Shown: positions 18,387 to 26,898, numbered from the stretch's first letter. The stretch is 64,000 nucleotides of DNA from Streptomyces sp. HUAS CB01 (GCF_030406905.1 NZ_CP129137.1:3209001-3273000), one strand, 5' to 3'. Notes: generated by a model not told the origin, from the letters alone. Made by a program: numbers and translations.

Positions 18387-19390
18387 TCCCCCACCGGGAC
18401 GGCACGCGCGAAGCCGCCGTCCACCATCAGGTTCGCCACGGTCTCCAACTCCGGCGGATTCCCCGCCAGCCGGGCCAGGAACACGTCGAAGTCCTCACCG
18501 CACGGCAGCAGCAGGCGCTCCACCCGCTCCGTCACCGTCCAGCCGTCCCGGTCCCGGGCATCGTCGTACGCACAGAACCACACCGAACCCACGTCCGCGC
18601 CGCGGACCTTGACCGCGAGCAGCCCGCCCTGGACGAAAGCGACGCCCAGATAGTCCTTCGTCAGATGGTCCCGGAGGCACTTGTTCACGTACACCAGGTC
18701 GTTGACCGCCGCCTCCTCACGCACCGTGAAGAACGGCTGGTCCACCAGCAGCCCCAACTCCGCGTCGAGCGCCGCGCCCACCGGCGCACACCCCCCGGCC
18801 GCCTTCAGGAAGGAGCGGTACGCACCCGGCAGGCGGTACCCCAAGTCCTCCTCCACACCCAGCAGTTGCTGCTCCGACACCGACGCCGAGCCCTTCGGCA
18901 GACCGAAGTGCGCCGGCCGCGTCTCCTGCAGCGGACGCGTCCCGCGCTTGCCGTGGTCCACCACGGTCGTCGCCACACCGCCGTGATGCCTCAGCAGCGC
19001 CTTCACCTCGACCGGCACCAGCTCCAGCCGACGGCTGCCCGCCACGTGGTGCCACGTCCAGCCGTGCGGCGTCGCCACCGGCGGAATCGTGTCCCACAGC
19101 TCATGACCGGTCGCCGCCAGCGCCGCGTTCGCCGACACGTAGTCCGTCAGCCGCAGTTCGTCGACGCCGAAACCCTCCGGAGGCTCGGCGATCTCCGCCG
19201 CCGCCCGTGCATAGGGCGAGAAATCCGGAAAACCGTGCTCGTCCACCCGGACACCCATAGGATGCCGAGCAGCCCTCACCGGATCCGGGAAGTGAACGAC
19301 CTGCCCGGCGTAGGCCGCGTTCGGCGGCGCTGCGTTCCCCCGGCCCTGGGGGCCGGGAGGTGCCCCCAGGCCGATCCGACCTGTCGTCAT
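18383..19390 (-). CDS. WHH-type HNH/Endo VII nuclease fused to SUKH (SMI1/KNR4)
   Basis: A 335-residue protein with two parts. Residues about 45-125 carry a toxin-type HNH/endonuclease VII signature: GHELWDTIPPVATPHGWTWHH with W113-H114-H115, followed by RLELVPVEVKALLRHHGGVA, matching the WHH nuclease pattern. Residues about 185-330 match the SMI1/KNR4 (SUKH) immunity fold, with LGVEEDLGYRLPGAYRSFLK and a GG turn. So a nuclease and the kind of domain that normally neutralises such nucleases sit in one chain. The ATG at 19390 (MTTGRIGLG) is preferred over a farther in-frame start at 19450. It overlaps the deaminase/SUKH-4 gene by 4 bases and is divergent from the YwqJ-like gene. Confidence 0.82.
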   Translation of the reverse strand: MTTGRIGLGAPPGPQGRGNAAPPNAAYAGQVVHFPDPVRAARHPMGVRVDEHGFPDFSPYARAAAEIAEPPEGFGVDELRLTDYVSANAALAATGHELWDTIPPVATPHGWTWHHVAGSRRLELVPVEVKALLRHHGGVATTVVDHGKRGTRPLQETRPAHFGLPKGSASVSEQQLLGVEEDLGYRLPGAYRSFLKAAGGCAPVGAALDAELGLLVDQPFFTVREEAAVNDLVYVNKCLRDHLTKDYLGVAFVQGGLLAVKVRGADVGSVWFCAYDDARDRDGWTVTERVERLLLPCGEDFDVFLARLAGNPPELETVANLMVDGGFARAVPVGE

Positions 19391-19618
19391 GGCGGTATGC
19401 CCCCTGCTGCGTCTGGCTGGTTCACCACAGCCTATGCGGTGGGGCAACACCGGCCACGGCCGCTCCGTTCCCGTAACGAACCGTCACCCCCGCGTGACCC
19501 TCAGCCCAGGGCAGAACGACACAGCTACACGTTTCAGTCACCCCGCTTCCGCACCACCCGCCCCATTTGGCAGGCTGTCCCAGCAACTCGGGGGATTGCA
19601 GGGAGGGACAACAGCACC

Positions 19619-20140
19619 ATGCACACGGCACCGCAACCGTCGCCGACAGCCACGACAGGCGACCCCAGGCTCAGCTGGAGCAGCGCGGAGGCCGCAGCAC
19701 GCCCGCCCGTACTCCGCTTCCGCCGCGACGGGATCCTGCCCACCGTCGCCGCCGCACTCTCCGTCCGCGGCACCACGCTCACCTGCACCGCGGCCAAGGG
19801 GGACCAGGCACCCACCCTCCACCCGCTCGTCCAGGACTTCCTCGACACACTCGTCAGCGGCCAGCGGGAACGCTTCACCGGCCGATGCCCCGAAGCCATC
19901 CTGCTCTCCCGCCACATCGGCGCCACCGACGCGGCACGCTCCAAACGCGCCCAGCGCAAACCACTCACATCCGGCGAAGCCCGGCGCTCCCTCAAGCACG
20001 CCAAACTCACCACCCGGCGCATCCGCGAGGACGGCGACCCGCTCCACGGCAGCTACGCCGCCCCCTGCCGCTCCTGCACGGCGATGCTCGCCCACTTCGG
20101 CGTACGCACCGTCGAGCCCACCCAGACCCAGAACGGCTGA
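19619..20140 (+). CDS. YwqJ-like deaminase
   Basis: A 173-residue protein with the two zinc-deaminase motifs of the YwqJ family: FTGRCPEAILLSRH with C90 and E92, and APCRSCTAMLAHFGV with C150 and C153. In polymorphic-toxin systems this fold acts on nucleic acid bases or nucleotides. Here it is free-standing, has no trafficking or secretion module, and is followed 10 bases later by a SUKH-3 gene, the expected immunity partner. A GGGAGGG ribosome site lies upstream of ATG 19619 at rather long spacing. The motifs are intact, so activity is plausible; the substrate is unknown. Confidence 0.85.
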   Translation: MHTAPQPSPTATTGDPRLSWSSAEAAARPPVLRFRRDGILPTVAAALSVRGTTLTCTAAKGDQAPTLHPLVQDFLDTLVSGQRERFTGRCPEAILLSRHIGATDAARSKRAQRKPLTSGEARRSLKHAKLTTRRIREDGDPLHGSYAAPCRSCTAMLAHFGVRTVEPTQTQNG

Positions 20141-20150
20141 ACGCACCCAC

Positions 20151-20645
20151 ATGCCCGACCACCCCCTCAGCACCACCCGTTTCCCCGTCGCCGTCGACGC
20201 AGCCCTGCGCGACGCGGGATGGCAACCGGGACGCTGGGACATCAAGCTCGCCGAACGCTGGGCCGACGCCCTCCGCGCCCACGTCTCCCCCGGCGGCCAC
20301 CGGCACGCCGTCTTCCCCGCCGCCGTCGAGGCCTGGGCCGAGTTCGGCGCCCTCCGCATCACCCCGCCCGGACCCGGCCGCCAGATCGCACCCGCGGCCC
20401 TCCACCTCGACCCCCTGGCCGGACTCCACCTCGCCCGCACCCTCAGCGACCTCGGACGCGCGCTCGACACCGAGATCGCCCCCCTCGGAGAGGAAGGCGA
20501 CGCCCAGGCCGTCCTCGCCATCGACGCCGAAGGCCGCGTCTACAGCCTCGACCACACCGGCGACTGGTACCTCGGCGCCGACCTCGACCAGGCCCTCACC
20601 ACCCTCGTCAACGGCAACCAGCCCGCGCGCCTCACCACGTCCTGA
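20151..20645 (+). CDS. SUKH-3 immunity-domain protein
   Basis: A 164-residue protein matching the SUKH-3 group: an N-terminal RFPVAVDAALRDAGWQPGRW motif, a central FPAAVEAWAEFGAL helix and a C-terminal GRVYSLDHTGDWYLGADLDQ strand region with ALTTLVNG. SUKH proteins typically bind and block nuclease or deaminase toxins. It begins 10 bases after the YwqJ-like stop with no obvious ribosome site of its own, so translation is probably coupled. In family context this is the cognate inhibitor of the preceding deaminase, but that is not shown by sequence alone. Confidence 0.85.
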   Translation: MPDHPLSTTRFPVAVDAALRDAGWQPGRWDIKLAERWADALRAHVSPGGHRHAVFPAAVEAWAEFGALRITPPGPGRQIAPAALHLDPLAGLHLARTLSDLGRALDTEIAPLGEEGDAQAVLAIDAEGRVYSLDHTGDWYLGADLDQALTTLVNGNQPARLTTS

Positions 20646-20971
20646 ACGCGGGGCACGCACACGGCACCACCGCGACGGAGAGCGGCGGAACGCCAAGACC
20701 CGGCGGCACCCACGGGCCGGCGGCACCAGACCCGGCGACACACGGATCCGCCGGGGACGAACACCCCCGCCGGACCGTCACCACATGGCGAACACCGCGC
20801 CGCAGGGCCACCGCCACGCGCGGCGGAACACCGAACCGCCGGACCCGTCACACCCGGCCACGACCCCGTCACGGAGCACCGGACCGCCGGAGACCCGAAC
20901 ATGGGGCCCGACCGGGCCCGGCCCCGCGCCCCAGGACCGCCACCGCCCGGACCACCCCGCGGCCGCCCCGC
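20646..20971. other. Convergent intergenic region
   Basis: About 325 bases between the SUKH-3 stop and the stop of the sensor kinase on the other strand. The sequence is C/G-rich with short CGGCGGCACC-type runs. A small hairpin GGGCCC-GACC-GGGCCC at 20904-20919 may contribute to termination. No gene with a ribosome site or recognisable product is present. Confidence 0.45.
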
Positions 20972-22330
20972 TCACACCGCCGGCGACTCCACCGGTGACT
21001 CCACCGGCGCGCCCATCGGCAGCACCGCCGACACCCGGAAACCGCCCCCGTCCGTCGGCCCCGACACGAACACCCCACCCAGCGCCGACACACGCTCCCG
21101 CATACCCACCAGACCGTTCCCCCCACTCGGCAGACCCGCGTCCGCCGCACCCCGCTCCGACGGACCGTTCTCCACCTGCATCGCGATCTCCGCGTCACGA
21201 TGGGCGACCCGCACCCACGCCTTCGCCCCCGCCGCGTGCTTGTGCACGTTCGTCAACGCCTCCTGCACCACCCGGAACGCCGTCTGCTCCACCTCCGGCC
21301 GGTACACCCGCGACTCCCCCTGCACCGAGAGCTCCACCGCCATCCCCGCCAACCGCGACTGCTCCACCAGCGACCCGAGATCCGCCAGCGACGGCCCCTC
21401 CCCCGTCACCGCGGCCTCCGCCGCCTCGGCGGCAGCCGCGGCCGCCGCCCCCACCGCCGCCAACGGCACCGGCTCCGCCGCCACCCGCGCCGCGACCTCC
21501 TCGCCCGACCGCAGCACGCCCAGCATCTCCCGCAGCTCAGTCAACGCCTGCCGGCCCATGTCCCCCACCAACGCGGCGTTCCTCACCGCCTTCTGCGGGT
21601 CCTTCAACGCCACCGCCTGCAGCGCCGCCGCGTGCACCACCATCAGACTCACCCGGTGCGCCACCACGTCGTGCATCTCCCGCGCGATCCGGGTCCGCTC
21701 CTCCGTACGCGCCCACTGCGCCTGCTGCTCCGCACGGTCCGCCAGCAGCGACAGCTCCTGCTCCAGACTGACCGCACGCTCCCGCAGGCTCTCCATCAAC
21801 CGCCGCCGCGCCCCCACGTACAGGCCCAGCAGCAACGGCGGAGCGGTCAGCCCGATCGACATCACGACCGACACCACCGGCACGTACCAGGGCCCCGGAT
21901 CGAAATCGGCCGTCGTGACGTCCTGCCGCGTCCTCACGAACGTGACGATCAGCGTCCCCAGCAACGACATCCCCGCCAGCGCCGCGATCACCCGCCGCGG
22001 CGCCTCCGACGCGGCGAGGGTGTACAGCCCGACGATGCCCATCAGGAAGCCCATCTCGGCCGGCGTGATCGCGATCGACACCAGCACCACGGCGACCGGC
22101 CAGCGCCGGCGCAGCACCAGCACCGACCCGGCGAGCAGCCCGAAGACCACCCCCACCGGTACGGGCAGCGCGGCCGTCTCCGAGAACCGCACCCCCTCCA
22201 GCGCACACTCCACCGCGGACACGAGGCCCAGCCCCACGTCCAGCACCGCGCTCCGCCGCCGCCCCCACCACAGCAAGCTCCGCGGCGACGCGTCGCCCGC
22301 GGAGTCCTGGTGTGCCCCCGTTGTGGTCAT
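20972..22330 (-). CDS. NarL-type two-component sensor histidine kinase, orphan
   Basis: About 452 residues with four to five N-terminal transmembrane helices (about 28-175), a short linker, and a HisKA_3 dimerisation domain whose EERTRIAREMHDVVAHRVSL contains the phosphoacceptor H220. It ends with an HATPase_c domain (FRVVQEALTNVHKHA as N-box, GNGLVGMRERV as G-box) and a short repeated PVESPVESP tail. It belongs to the membrane-sensing NarL/DesK-like class. No response-regulator gene is adjacent, which is unusual for this class; the two LuxR-type regulators in the window lie over 12 kb away and need not be partners. The ATG at 22330 is preferred; the frame continues to 22378. Confidence 0.9.
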   Translation of the reverse strand: MTTTGAHQDSAGDASPRSLLWWGRRRSAVLDVGLGLVSAVECALEGVRFSETAALPVPVGVVFGLLAGSVLVLRRRWPVAVVLVSIAITPAEMGFLMGIVGLYTLAASEAPRRVIAALAGMSLLGTLIVTFVRTRQDVTTADFDPGPWYVPVVSVVMSIGLTAPPLLLGLYVGARRRLMESLRERAVSLEQELSLLADRAEQQAQWARTEERTRIAREMHDVVAHRVSLMVVHAAALQAVALKDPQKAVRNAALVGDMGRQALTELREMLGVLRSGEEVAARVAAEPVPLAAVGAAAAAAAEAAEAAVTGEGPSLADLGSLVEQSRLAGMAVELSVQGESRVYRPEVEQTAFRVVQEALTNVHKHAAGAKAWVRVAHRDAEIAMQVENGPSERGAADAGLPSGGNGLVGMRERVSALGGVFVSGPTDGGGFRVSAVLPMGAPVESPVESPAV

Positions 22331-22485
22331 GCCTCCCAGACTACGAAAGGGGTCGAGCGATTTTCCGACGACTTCCACAGCACGGAACGTGATCGAACAA
22401 GGTCACAACCTCCGACGATCGCCCGAACCGGCGAATCGAGCACATCTTCGACCCGGACGTCCGCATTCCGGACCAGCCTGGGCAC

Positions 22486-23358
22486 ATGACCTCCACGACC
22501 GGCGGACACGCCGACTTCGAGGACCTCCGCCGCCAGGCGGTCGCGCTGCGCCGCGAGGGCCTCAGCCTCCGCCAGATCCGCGACCGACTCCACATCGGCA
22601 ACAACGACATCCTCAACCGACTCGTGAAGGGCGAGCCGCCACCCGACTGGACCAGGCGCCCGAGGGCGAAGGACGACCTGCGGGCGAGGGCCAGGGAGCT
22701 CCGACTGCAGGGCATGACCTACGACCGGATCCAGGTCGAGCTGGGGTGCTCGAAGAGTTCGATCTCACTGTGGGTGCGGGACCTGCCGAAGCCACCCCGG
22801 CCCGACCCGGCCGAGCAAGCCCGCCTGGCCGGGCGAAAGCGCTGGGAGCACGAACTCGCCGTGCGGGATGCGGAGCGCCGGCGCACGAAGGCGGCGGCCA
22901 GGGACGCGGTCGGCACGCTCACCGACCGGGAGCTCCACCTGATCGGGGTCGGGCTCTACTGGGCCGAAGGAACGAAGGACAAACCTCACGCGCGCCGGGA
23001 AAGGGTGATCTTCGTCAACAGCGATCCCGGCATGATCACGCTGTTCCTCGCCTGGCTCGACCTGGTCGGGGTCGAGAGGTCCCGCCTGAGGTTTCACGTG
23101 ATGATCCACGAGTCCGCCGAGGTGCACGCCGCGGAGCGGTACTGGGCCGGCCTCGTCGGGGTGGACGTCGCAACGCTCGGAAAGACCACGCTCAAGCGGC
23201 ACAACCCGAAGACCGTCCGCAGGAACGTGGGCACGGACTACCGGGGTTGCCTCGTGATCCAGGTCCGGCAGAGCGCCGAGCTGTACCGTCGCATCGAAGG
23301 CTGGTGGTACGGCATAGTAGGGGCTGCGTCCGCGGCCGATCCATCAAATCGGACATAG
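22486..23358 (+). CDS. HTH protein with degenerate LAGLIDADG-like region, beside tRNA-Gln
   Basis: A 290-residue protein of unknown role. Two N-terminal helix-turn-helix units can be read: ALRREGLSLRQIRDRL with DILNRLVKG, and ELRLQGMTYDRIQVELG with CSKSSISLWVRDL. A basic linker rich in Arg follows. The C-terminal half, with LHLIGVGLYWAEGTK and a later FLAWLDLVGV, resembles a degenerate LAGLIDADG fold like that of homing endonucleases and WhiA; the acidic catalytic pattern is replaced by WAEG. The stop codon lies only six bases before tRNA-Gln, so the tRNA promoter must lie inside this gene's 3' end. It could be a DNA-binding regulator or a remnant of a tRNA-associated element. Confidence 0.75.
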   Translation: MTSTTGGHADFEDLRRQAVALRREGLSLRQIRDRLHIGNNDILNRLVKGEPPPDWTRRPRAKDDLRARARELRLQGMTYDRIQVELGCSKSSISLWVRDLPKPPRPDPAEQARLAGRKRWEHELAVRDAERRRTKAAARDAVGTLTDRELHLIGVGLYWAEGTKDKPHARRERVIFVNSDPGMITLFLAWLDLVGVERSRLRFHVMIHESAEVHAAERYWAGLVGVDVATLGKTTLKRHNPKTVRRNVGTDYRGCLVIQVRQSAELYRRIEGWWYGIVGAASAADPSNRT

Positions 23359-23364
23359 CGGCAA

Positions 23365-23435
23365 TCCCGGGTCGTCTAAGGGCAAGACGTCAGATTTTGG
23401 TTCTGATCATGGGGGTTCGAGTCCTCCCCCGGGAG
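23365..23435 (+). tRNA. tRNA-Gln (anticodon TTG)
   Basis: A complete cloverleaf can be folded. The acceptor stem is TCCCGGG with CCCGGGA, the D-stem GTCT/AGAC, and the anticodon stem TCAGA/TCTGA around loop TTTTGGT with anticodon TTG. The T-stem carries loop TTCGAGT, and the discriminator is G. The 3' CCA is not fully encoded. It is followed by a strong hairpin (23451-23476). Confidence 0.96.
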
Positions 23436-23450
23436 CAATGCGCTCAGTTC

Positions 23451-23476
23451 GGGTCCTGACCTCACGGTCAGGACCC
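23451..23476 (+). terminator. Terminator after tRNA-Gln
   Basis: An 11-bp perfect inverted repeat, GGGTCCTGACC and GGTCAGGACCC, with loop TCAC, followed by a T-containing stretch (ACTTATTT). It separates the tRNA transcript from glmU. Confidence 0.85.
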
Positions 23477-23548
23477 GCACTTATTTCACGCCTGTATGCC
23501 CCCGGTATCCTTCGGGTGTCCACCACCCGAAAGCCGAAGGGCATTCCC

Positions 23549-24997
23549 GTGAGCGCCAACCGCCCGGCCGCCGTCGTCGTCCTTGCAGCGGGTGAGGGCA
23601 CCCGCATGAAGTCGAAGACCCCCAAGGTCCTGCACGAGATCGCCGGACGCTCGCTCGTCGGGCACGTCGTGTCCGCCGCCCGCGAGCTCGGGCCCGAGCA
23701 GCTCGTCGTGGTCGTGGGTCATGCGAGCGAGCAGGTCAAGGAGCATCTCGCCGCGCACTACGAGGGGACGCGGACCGCGTTCCAGGCGGAGCAGAACGGC
23801 ACGGGTCATGCCGTGCGGATGGCCCTGGAGGAGCTTGGGCAGGCGCCGGACGGCACGGTCGTGGTCGTGTGCGGTGACACTCCCCTTCTTTCCGGTGAGA
23901 CGCTGTCGGCGCTCGCCGGGACGCACGCCGCCGACGGCAACGCGGTGACGGTGCTGACGGCGGAGGTCCCGGATTCGACGGGGTACGGGCGGATCGTCCG
24001 GGACGCCGCCACGGGCGCGGTGACCGCGATCGTGGAGCACAAGGACGCGTCCGAGGCCGAGCGGGCGATCAAGGAGATCAACTCGGGTGTCTTCGCGTTC
24101 GACGGCCGGTTGCTGGCGGACGCGCTCGGCAAGGTGCGTACGGACAACAGCCAGGGCGAGGAGTACCTGACGGACGTGCTCGGGATCCTGCGCGAGGCGG
24201 GGCACCGGGTGGGTGCGTCGGTGGCCGGGGACCACCGGGAGATCCTGGGGATCAACAACCGCGTGCAGCTGGCGGAGGCGCGCCGGCTGCTGAACCAGCG
24301 GTTGCTGGAGCGGGCGATGACGGCCGGTGTGACGGTGGTGGATCCGGCGTCGGTGCTGGTGGACGTGACGGTGACGTTCGAGCGGGACGCGGTGGTCCAT
24401 CCGGGTACGCAGCTGCTGGGTGCGACGCATGTGGCGGAGGACGCCGAGGTGGGTCCGAACACGCGGCTGCGGGACACGGTGGTGGGCCGGGGCGCGCGGG
24501 TGGACAACACGGTGGCCGAGGGTGCGGTGATCGGTGAGTCGGCGTCGGTGGGCCCGTACGCGTATCTGCGTCCCGGGACGAGGCTTGGCGCGAAGGCCAA
24601 GGCGGGTACGTATGTGGAGATGAAGAACGCCTCGATCGGTGAGGGCACGAAGGTGCCGCATCTGTCGTACGTGGGTGACGCGACGATCGGCGAGTACACG
24701 AACATCGGTGCGGCTTCGGTGTTCGTGAACTACGACGGTGAGGCGAAGCACCACACGACGATCGGTTCTCACTGCAAGACGGGGTCGGACAACATGTTTG
24801 TTGCTCCTGTCACAGTCGGGGACGGTGCGTACACCGCGGCGGGCTCGGTGATCACGAAGGACGTGCCTCCGGGTTCGCTGGCCGTGGCCCGCGGTCAGCA
24901 GCGGAATATCGAGGGTTGGGTGGCGCGGAAGCGTCCGGGTAGCGCGGCGGCGCAGGCGGCTCAGGCCGCGGGTGAGGCCGTGGAGCGCGAAGGCTGA
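23549..24997 (+). CDS. glmU: Bifunctional GlmU: GlcN-1-P acetyltransferase / UDP-GlcNAc pyrophosphorylase
   Basis: GlmU makes UDP-N-acetylglucosamine, the precursor of peptidoglycan, in two steps in the cytoplasm. The N-terminal pyrophosphorylase domain begins VVVLAAGEGTRMKSKTPKVL, the nucleotide-binding signature. The C-terminal half is a left-handed beta-helix of hexapeptide repeats (for example VGPNTRLRDTVVGRG) ending with the acetyltransferase core VFVNYDGEAKHHTTIGSHC and FVAPVTVGDGAYTAAGS. GTG 23549 has GAAGGG seven bases upstream and gives 482 residues, the usual size. The order glmU then prs is conserved in actinomycetes, and the 115-base gap allows read-through. Confidence 0.97.
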   Translation: MSANRPAAVVVLAAGEGTRMKSKTPKVLHEIAGRSLVGHVVSAARELGPEQLVVVVGHASEQVKEHLAAHYEGTRTAFQAEQNGTGHAVRMALEELGQAPDGTVVVVCGDTPLLSGETLSALAGTHAADGNAVTVLTAEVPDSTGYGRIVRDAATGAVTAIVEHKDASEAERAIKEINSGVFAFDGRLLADALGKVRTDNSQGEEYLTDVLGILREAGHRVGASVAGDHREILGINNRVQLAEARRLLNQRLLERAMTAGVTVVDPASVLVDVTVTFERDAVVHPGTQLLGATHVAEDAEVGPNTRLRDTVVGRGARVDNTVAEGAVIGESASVGPYAYLRPGTRLGAKAKAGTYVEMKNASIGEGTKVPHLSYVGDATIGEYTNIGAASVFVNYDGEAKHHTTIGSHCKTGSDNMFVAPVTVGDGAYTAAGSVITKDVPPGSLAVARGQQRNIEGWVARKRPGSAAAQAAQAAGEAVEREG

Positions 24998-25112
24998 CCA
25001 AAAACGAGTGCGTCAATCTCGGCGTACCGTGATACGTGCACATCATTCGGCTGGCTCGCCGCACTAGGGACGGGCGGATCAGCAGCAGAAACACGTCTGA
25101 GGAGACAGTGCT

Positions 25113-26087
25113 GTGACCGGGATCAAGACGACCGGCGAGAAGAAGCTGATGCTCTTCTCCGGCCGCGCCCACCCCGAGCTGGCCGAGGAGGTCGCCCATC
25201 AGTTGGGTGTCGGCATCGTGCCGACGAAGGCCTTCGATTTCGCCAATGGTGAGATCTACGTCCGTTTCCAGGAGTCGGCGCGCGGTGCGGACTGCTTCCT
25301 GATGCAGAGCCACACGGCTCCCATCAACAAGTGGATCATGGAGCAGTTGATCATGATCGATGCTCTGAAGCGGGCTTCGGCCCGGAGCATCACCGTGATC
25401 CTGCCGTTCTACGGGTATGCGCGTCAGGACAAGAAGCACCGCGGGCGTGAGCCGATCTCGGCGCGTCTGGTGGCGGATCTGATGAAGACGGCCGGTGCGG
25501 ACCGGCTCCTCACGGTGGATCTGCACACGGACCAGATCCAGGGCTTCTTCGACGGTCCGGTGGACCATCTGTTCGCGCTGCCGCTGCTGGCCGACTACGT
25601 CGGTGCGAAGGTCGATCGTTCGAAGCTGACGGTGGTGTCCCCGGACGCCGGCCGGGTGCGCGTGGCGGACCGCTGGTGCGACCGTCTGGACGCGCCGCTG
25701 GCGATCGTGCACAAGCGCCGTGACAAGGACGTGGCGAACCAGGTGACGGTCCACGAGGTCGTGGGCAATGTCGAGGGCCGGGTGTGTGTGCTGGTCGACG
25801 ACATGATCGACACCGGTGGCACGATCTGCGCGGCGGCGGACGCGCTGTTCGCGCACGGTGCGGAGGACGTGATCGTGACGGCCACGCACGGTGTGCTGTC
25901 GGGTCCCGCCGCGGACCGGTTGAAGAACTCGAAGGTGAGCGAGTTCGTGTTCACGAACACGCTGCCCGACCCGAACAATCTGGAGCTGGACAAGATCACG
26001 GTCCTGTCGATCGCTCCGACGATCGCGCGTGCGGTGCGTGAGGTCTTCGAGGACGGCTCGGTGACGAGCCTGTTCGAGGAGCAGTAG
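25113..26087 (+). CDS. prsA: Ribose-phosphate pyrophosphokinase (PRPP synthetase)
   Basis: Makes PRPP from ribose 5-phosphate and ATP for nucleotide, histidine and tryptophan synthesis. The 324-residue sequence shows the ATP-loop region (FYGYARQDKKHRGREPISA), the DLHTDQIQGFF segment, and the PRPP-binding signature VLVDDMIDTGGTICAAA. The GTG start at 25113 follows GAGGAG at eight bases. It sits downstream of glmU in the conserved order. A short spacer and a promoter-like element follow before rplY. Confidence 0.97.
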   Translation: MTGIKTTGEKKLMLFSGRAHPELAEEVAHQLGVGIVPTKAFDFANGEIYVRFQESARGADCFLMQSHTAPINKWIMEQLIMIDALKRASARSITVILPFYGYARQDKKHRGREPISARLVADLMKTAGADRLLTVDLHTDQIQGFFDGPVDHLFALPLLADYVGAKVDRSKLTVVSPDAGRVRVADRWCDRLDAPLAIVHKRRDKDVANQVTVHEVVGNVEGRVCVLVDDMIDTGGTICAAADALFAHGAEDVIVTATHGVLSGPAADRLKNSKVSEFVFTNTLPDPNNLELDKITVLSIAPTIARAVREVFEDGSVTSLFEEQ

Positions 26088-26110
26088 GACTGCGCGCGCG
26101 ATAGATCGAT

Positions 26111-26139
26111 TTAGGCTGCGGCCTCCCTCCGGGTAGACT
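26111..26139 (+). promoter_or_regulatory. Candidate promoter upstream of rplY
   Basis: TTAGGC and TAGACT are separated by exactly 17 bases, a good fit to a vegetative sigma-70 promoter. Transcription from it would give a leader of about 120 bases before rplY. That leader includes one arm of a 10-bp perfect inverted repeat (GGCCTCCCTC at 26120-26129 and GAGGGAGGCC at 26156-26165). Confidence 0.5.
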
Positions 26140-26268
26140 GATCGGGTTGCTCGGCGAGGGAGGCCGTACCCGTTTCGGTGCGGCGGTCCGTTATCGACGC
26201 GCTCTTCGTAGCAGGCCAGTCGTGGCCGGGTGACTGTTCATGTTCGTCACCACATACGAGGAGTGCAC

Positions 26269-26880
26269 ATGTCCGAGGTGAAGATTTCCGCGGAGCTCCG
26301 CAGCGAGTTCGGCAAGGGCGCCGCCCGGCGTATCCGTCGCGACAACAAGGTTCCCGGCGTTCTGTACGGTCACGGCTCGGACCCGATCCACGTGACGCTG
26401 CCGGGCCACGAGCTGCTGATGGCGCTGCGTACCCCGAACGTCCTGCTGGCGCTGGACATCGAGGGCAAGAAGGAGCTGGCGATCCCGAAGGCGGCGCAGC
26501 GCGACCCGCTGAAGGGCTTCCTGGAGCACGTGGACCTGCTGCTGGTGAAGCGCGGCGAGAAGGTCACGGTCGAGGTTCCGGTGCAGGCCGAGGGTGAGCT
26601 GGCCCCCGGTGGCAACCTGCTGGAGCACGTGCTGAACGCGCTGCCGGTCGAGGCCGAGGCCACCCACATCCCCGAGTCCTTCACGGTCTCCGTCGAGGGC
26701 CTGGAGGCCGGTGCCTCCGTCCACGCCAAGGACATCGAGCTGCCGAAGGGCGTCACGCTGGCCGTGGACGAGGACGCGGTCGTGCTGCAGGTCCTGGCGG
26801 CGCAGGCCGAGGAGCCGGCTGCCGAGGCCGAGGAGGCCGAGGAGGGCGAGGCTGCGGCCGCCGAGGGCGCCGAGGCCTGA
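26269..26880 (+). CDS. rplY: Ribosomal protein bL25 (general stress protein Ctc)
   Basis: Binds 5S rRNA in the large ribosomal subunit. The 203-residue length shows the long CTC form: an L25 beta-barrel domain ([20 protein letters not shown] and [11 protein letters not shown]), then a C-terminal TL5/CTC domain ending in an acidic Ala/Glu-rich tail. The ATG at 26269 follows GAGGAG at five bases; an in-frame GTG farther upstream at 26230 is less likely. The rplY-pth pairing is conserved, but here a strong hairpin lies between them. Confidence 0.97.
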   Translation: MSEVKISAELRSEFGKGAARRIRRDNKVPGVLYGHGSDPIHVTLPGHELLMALRTPNVLLALDIEGKKELAIPKAAQRDPLKGFLEHVDLLLVKRGEKVTVEVPVQAEGELAPGGNLLEHVLNALPVEAEATHIPESFTVSVEGLEAGASVHAKDIELPKGVTLAVDEDAVVLQVLAAQAEEPAAEAEEAEEGEAAAAEGAEA

Positions 26881-26898
26881 GCCGTACGCTCTGCTTGA

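Noticed and set aside
23365..23435. An integrated element using tRNA-Gln as attachment site
   Set aside because: No second copy of the tRNA 3' end and no integrase gene were seen in the window. The downstream genes are core housekeeping genes.
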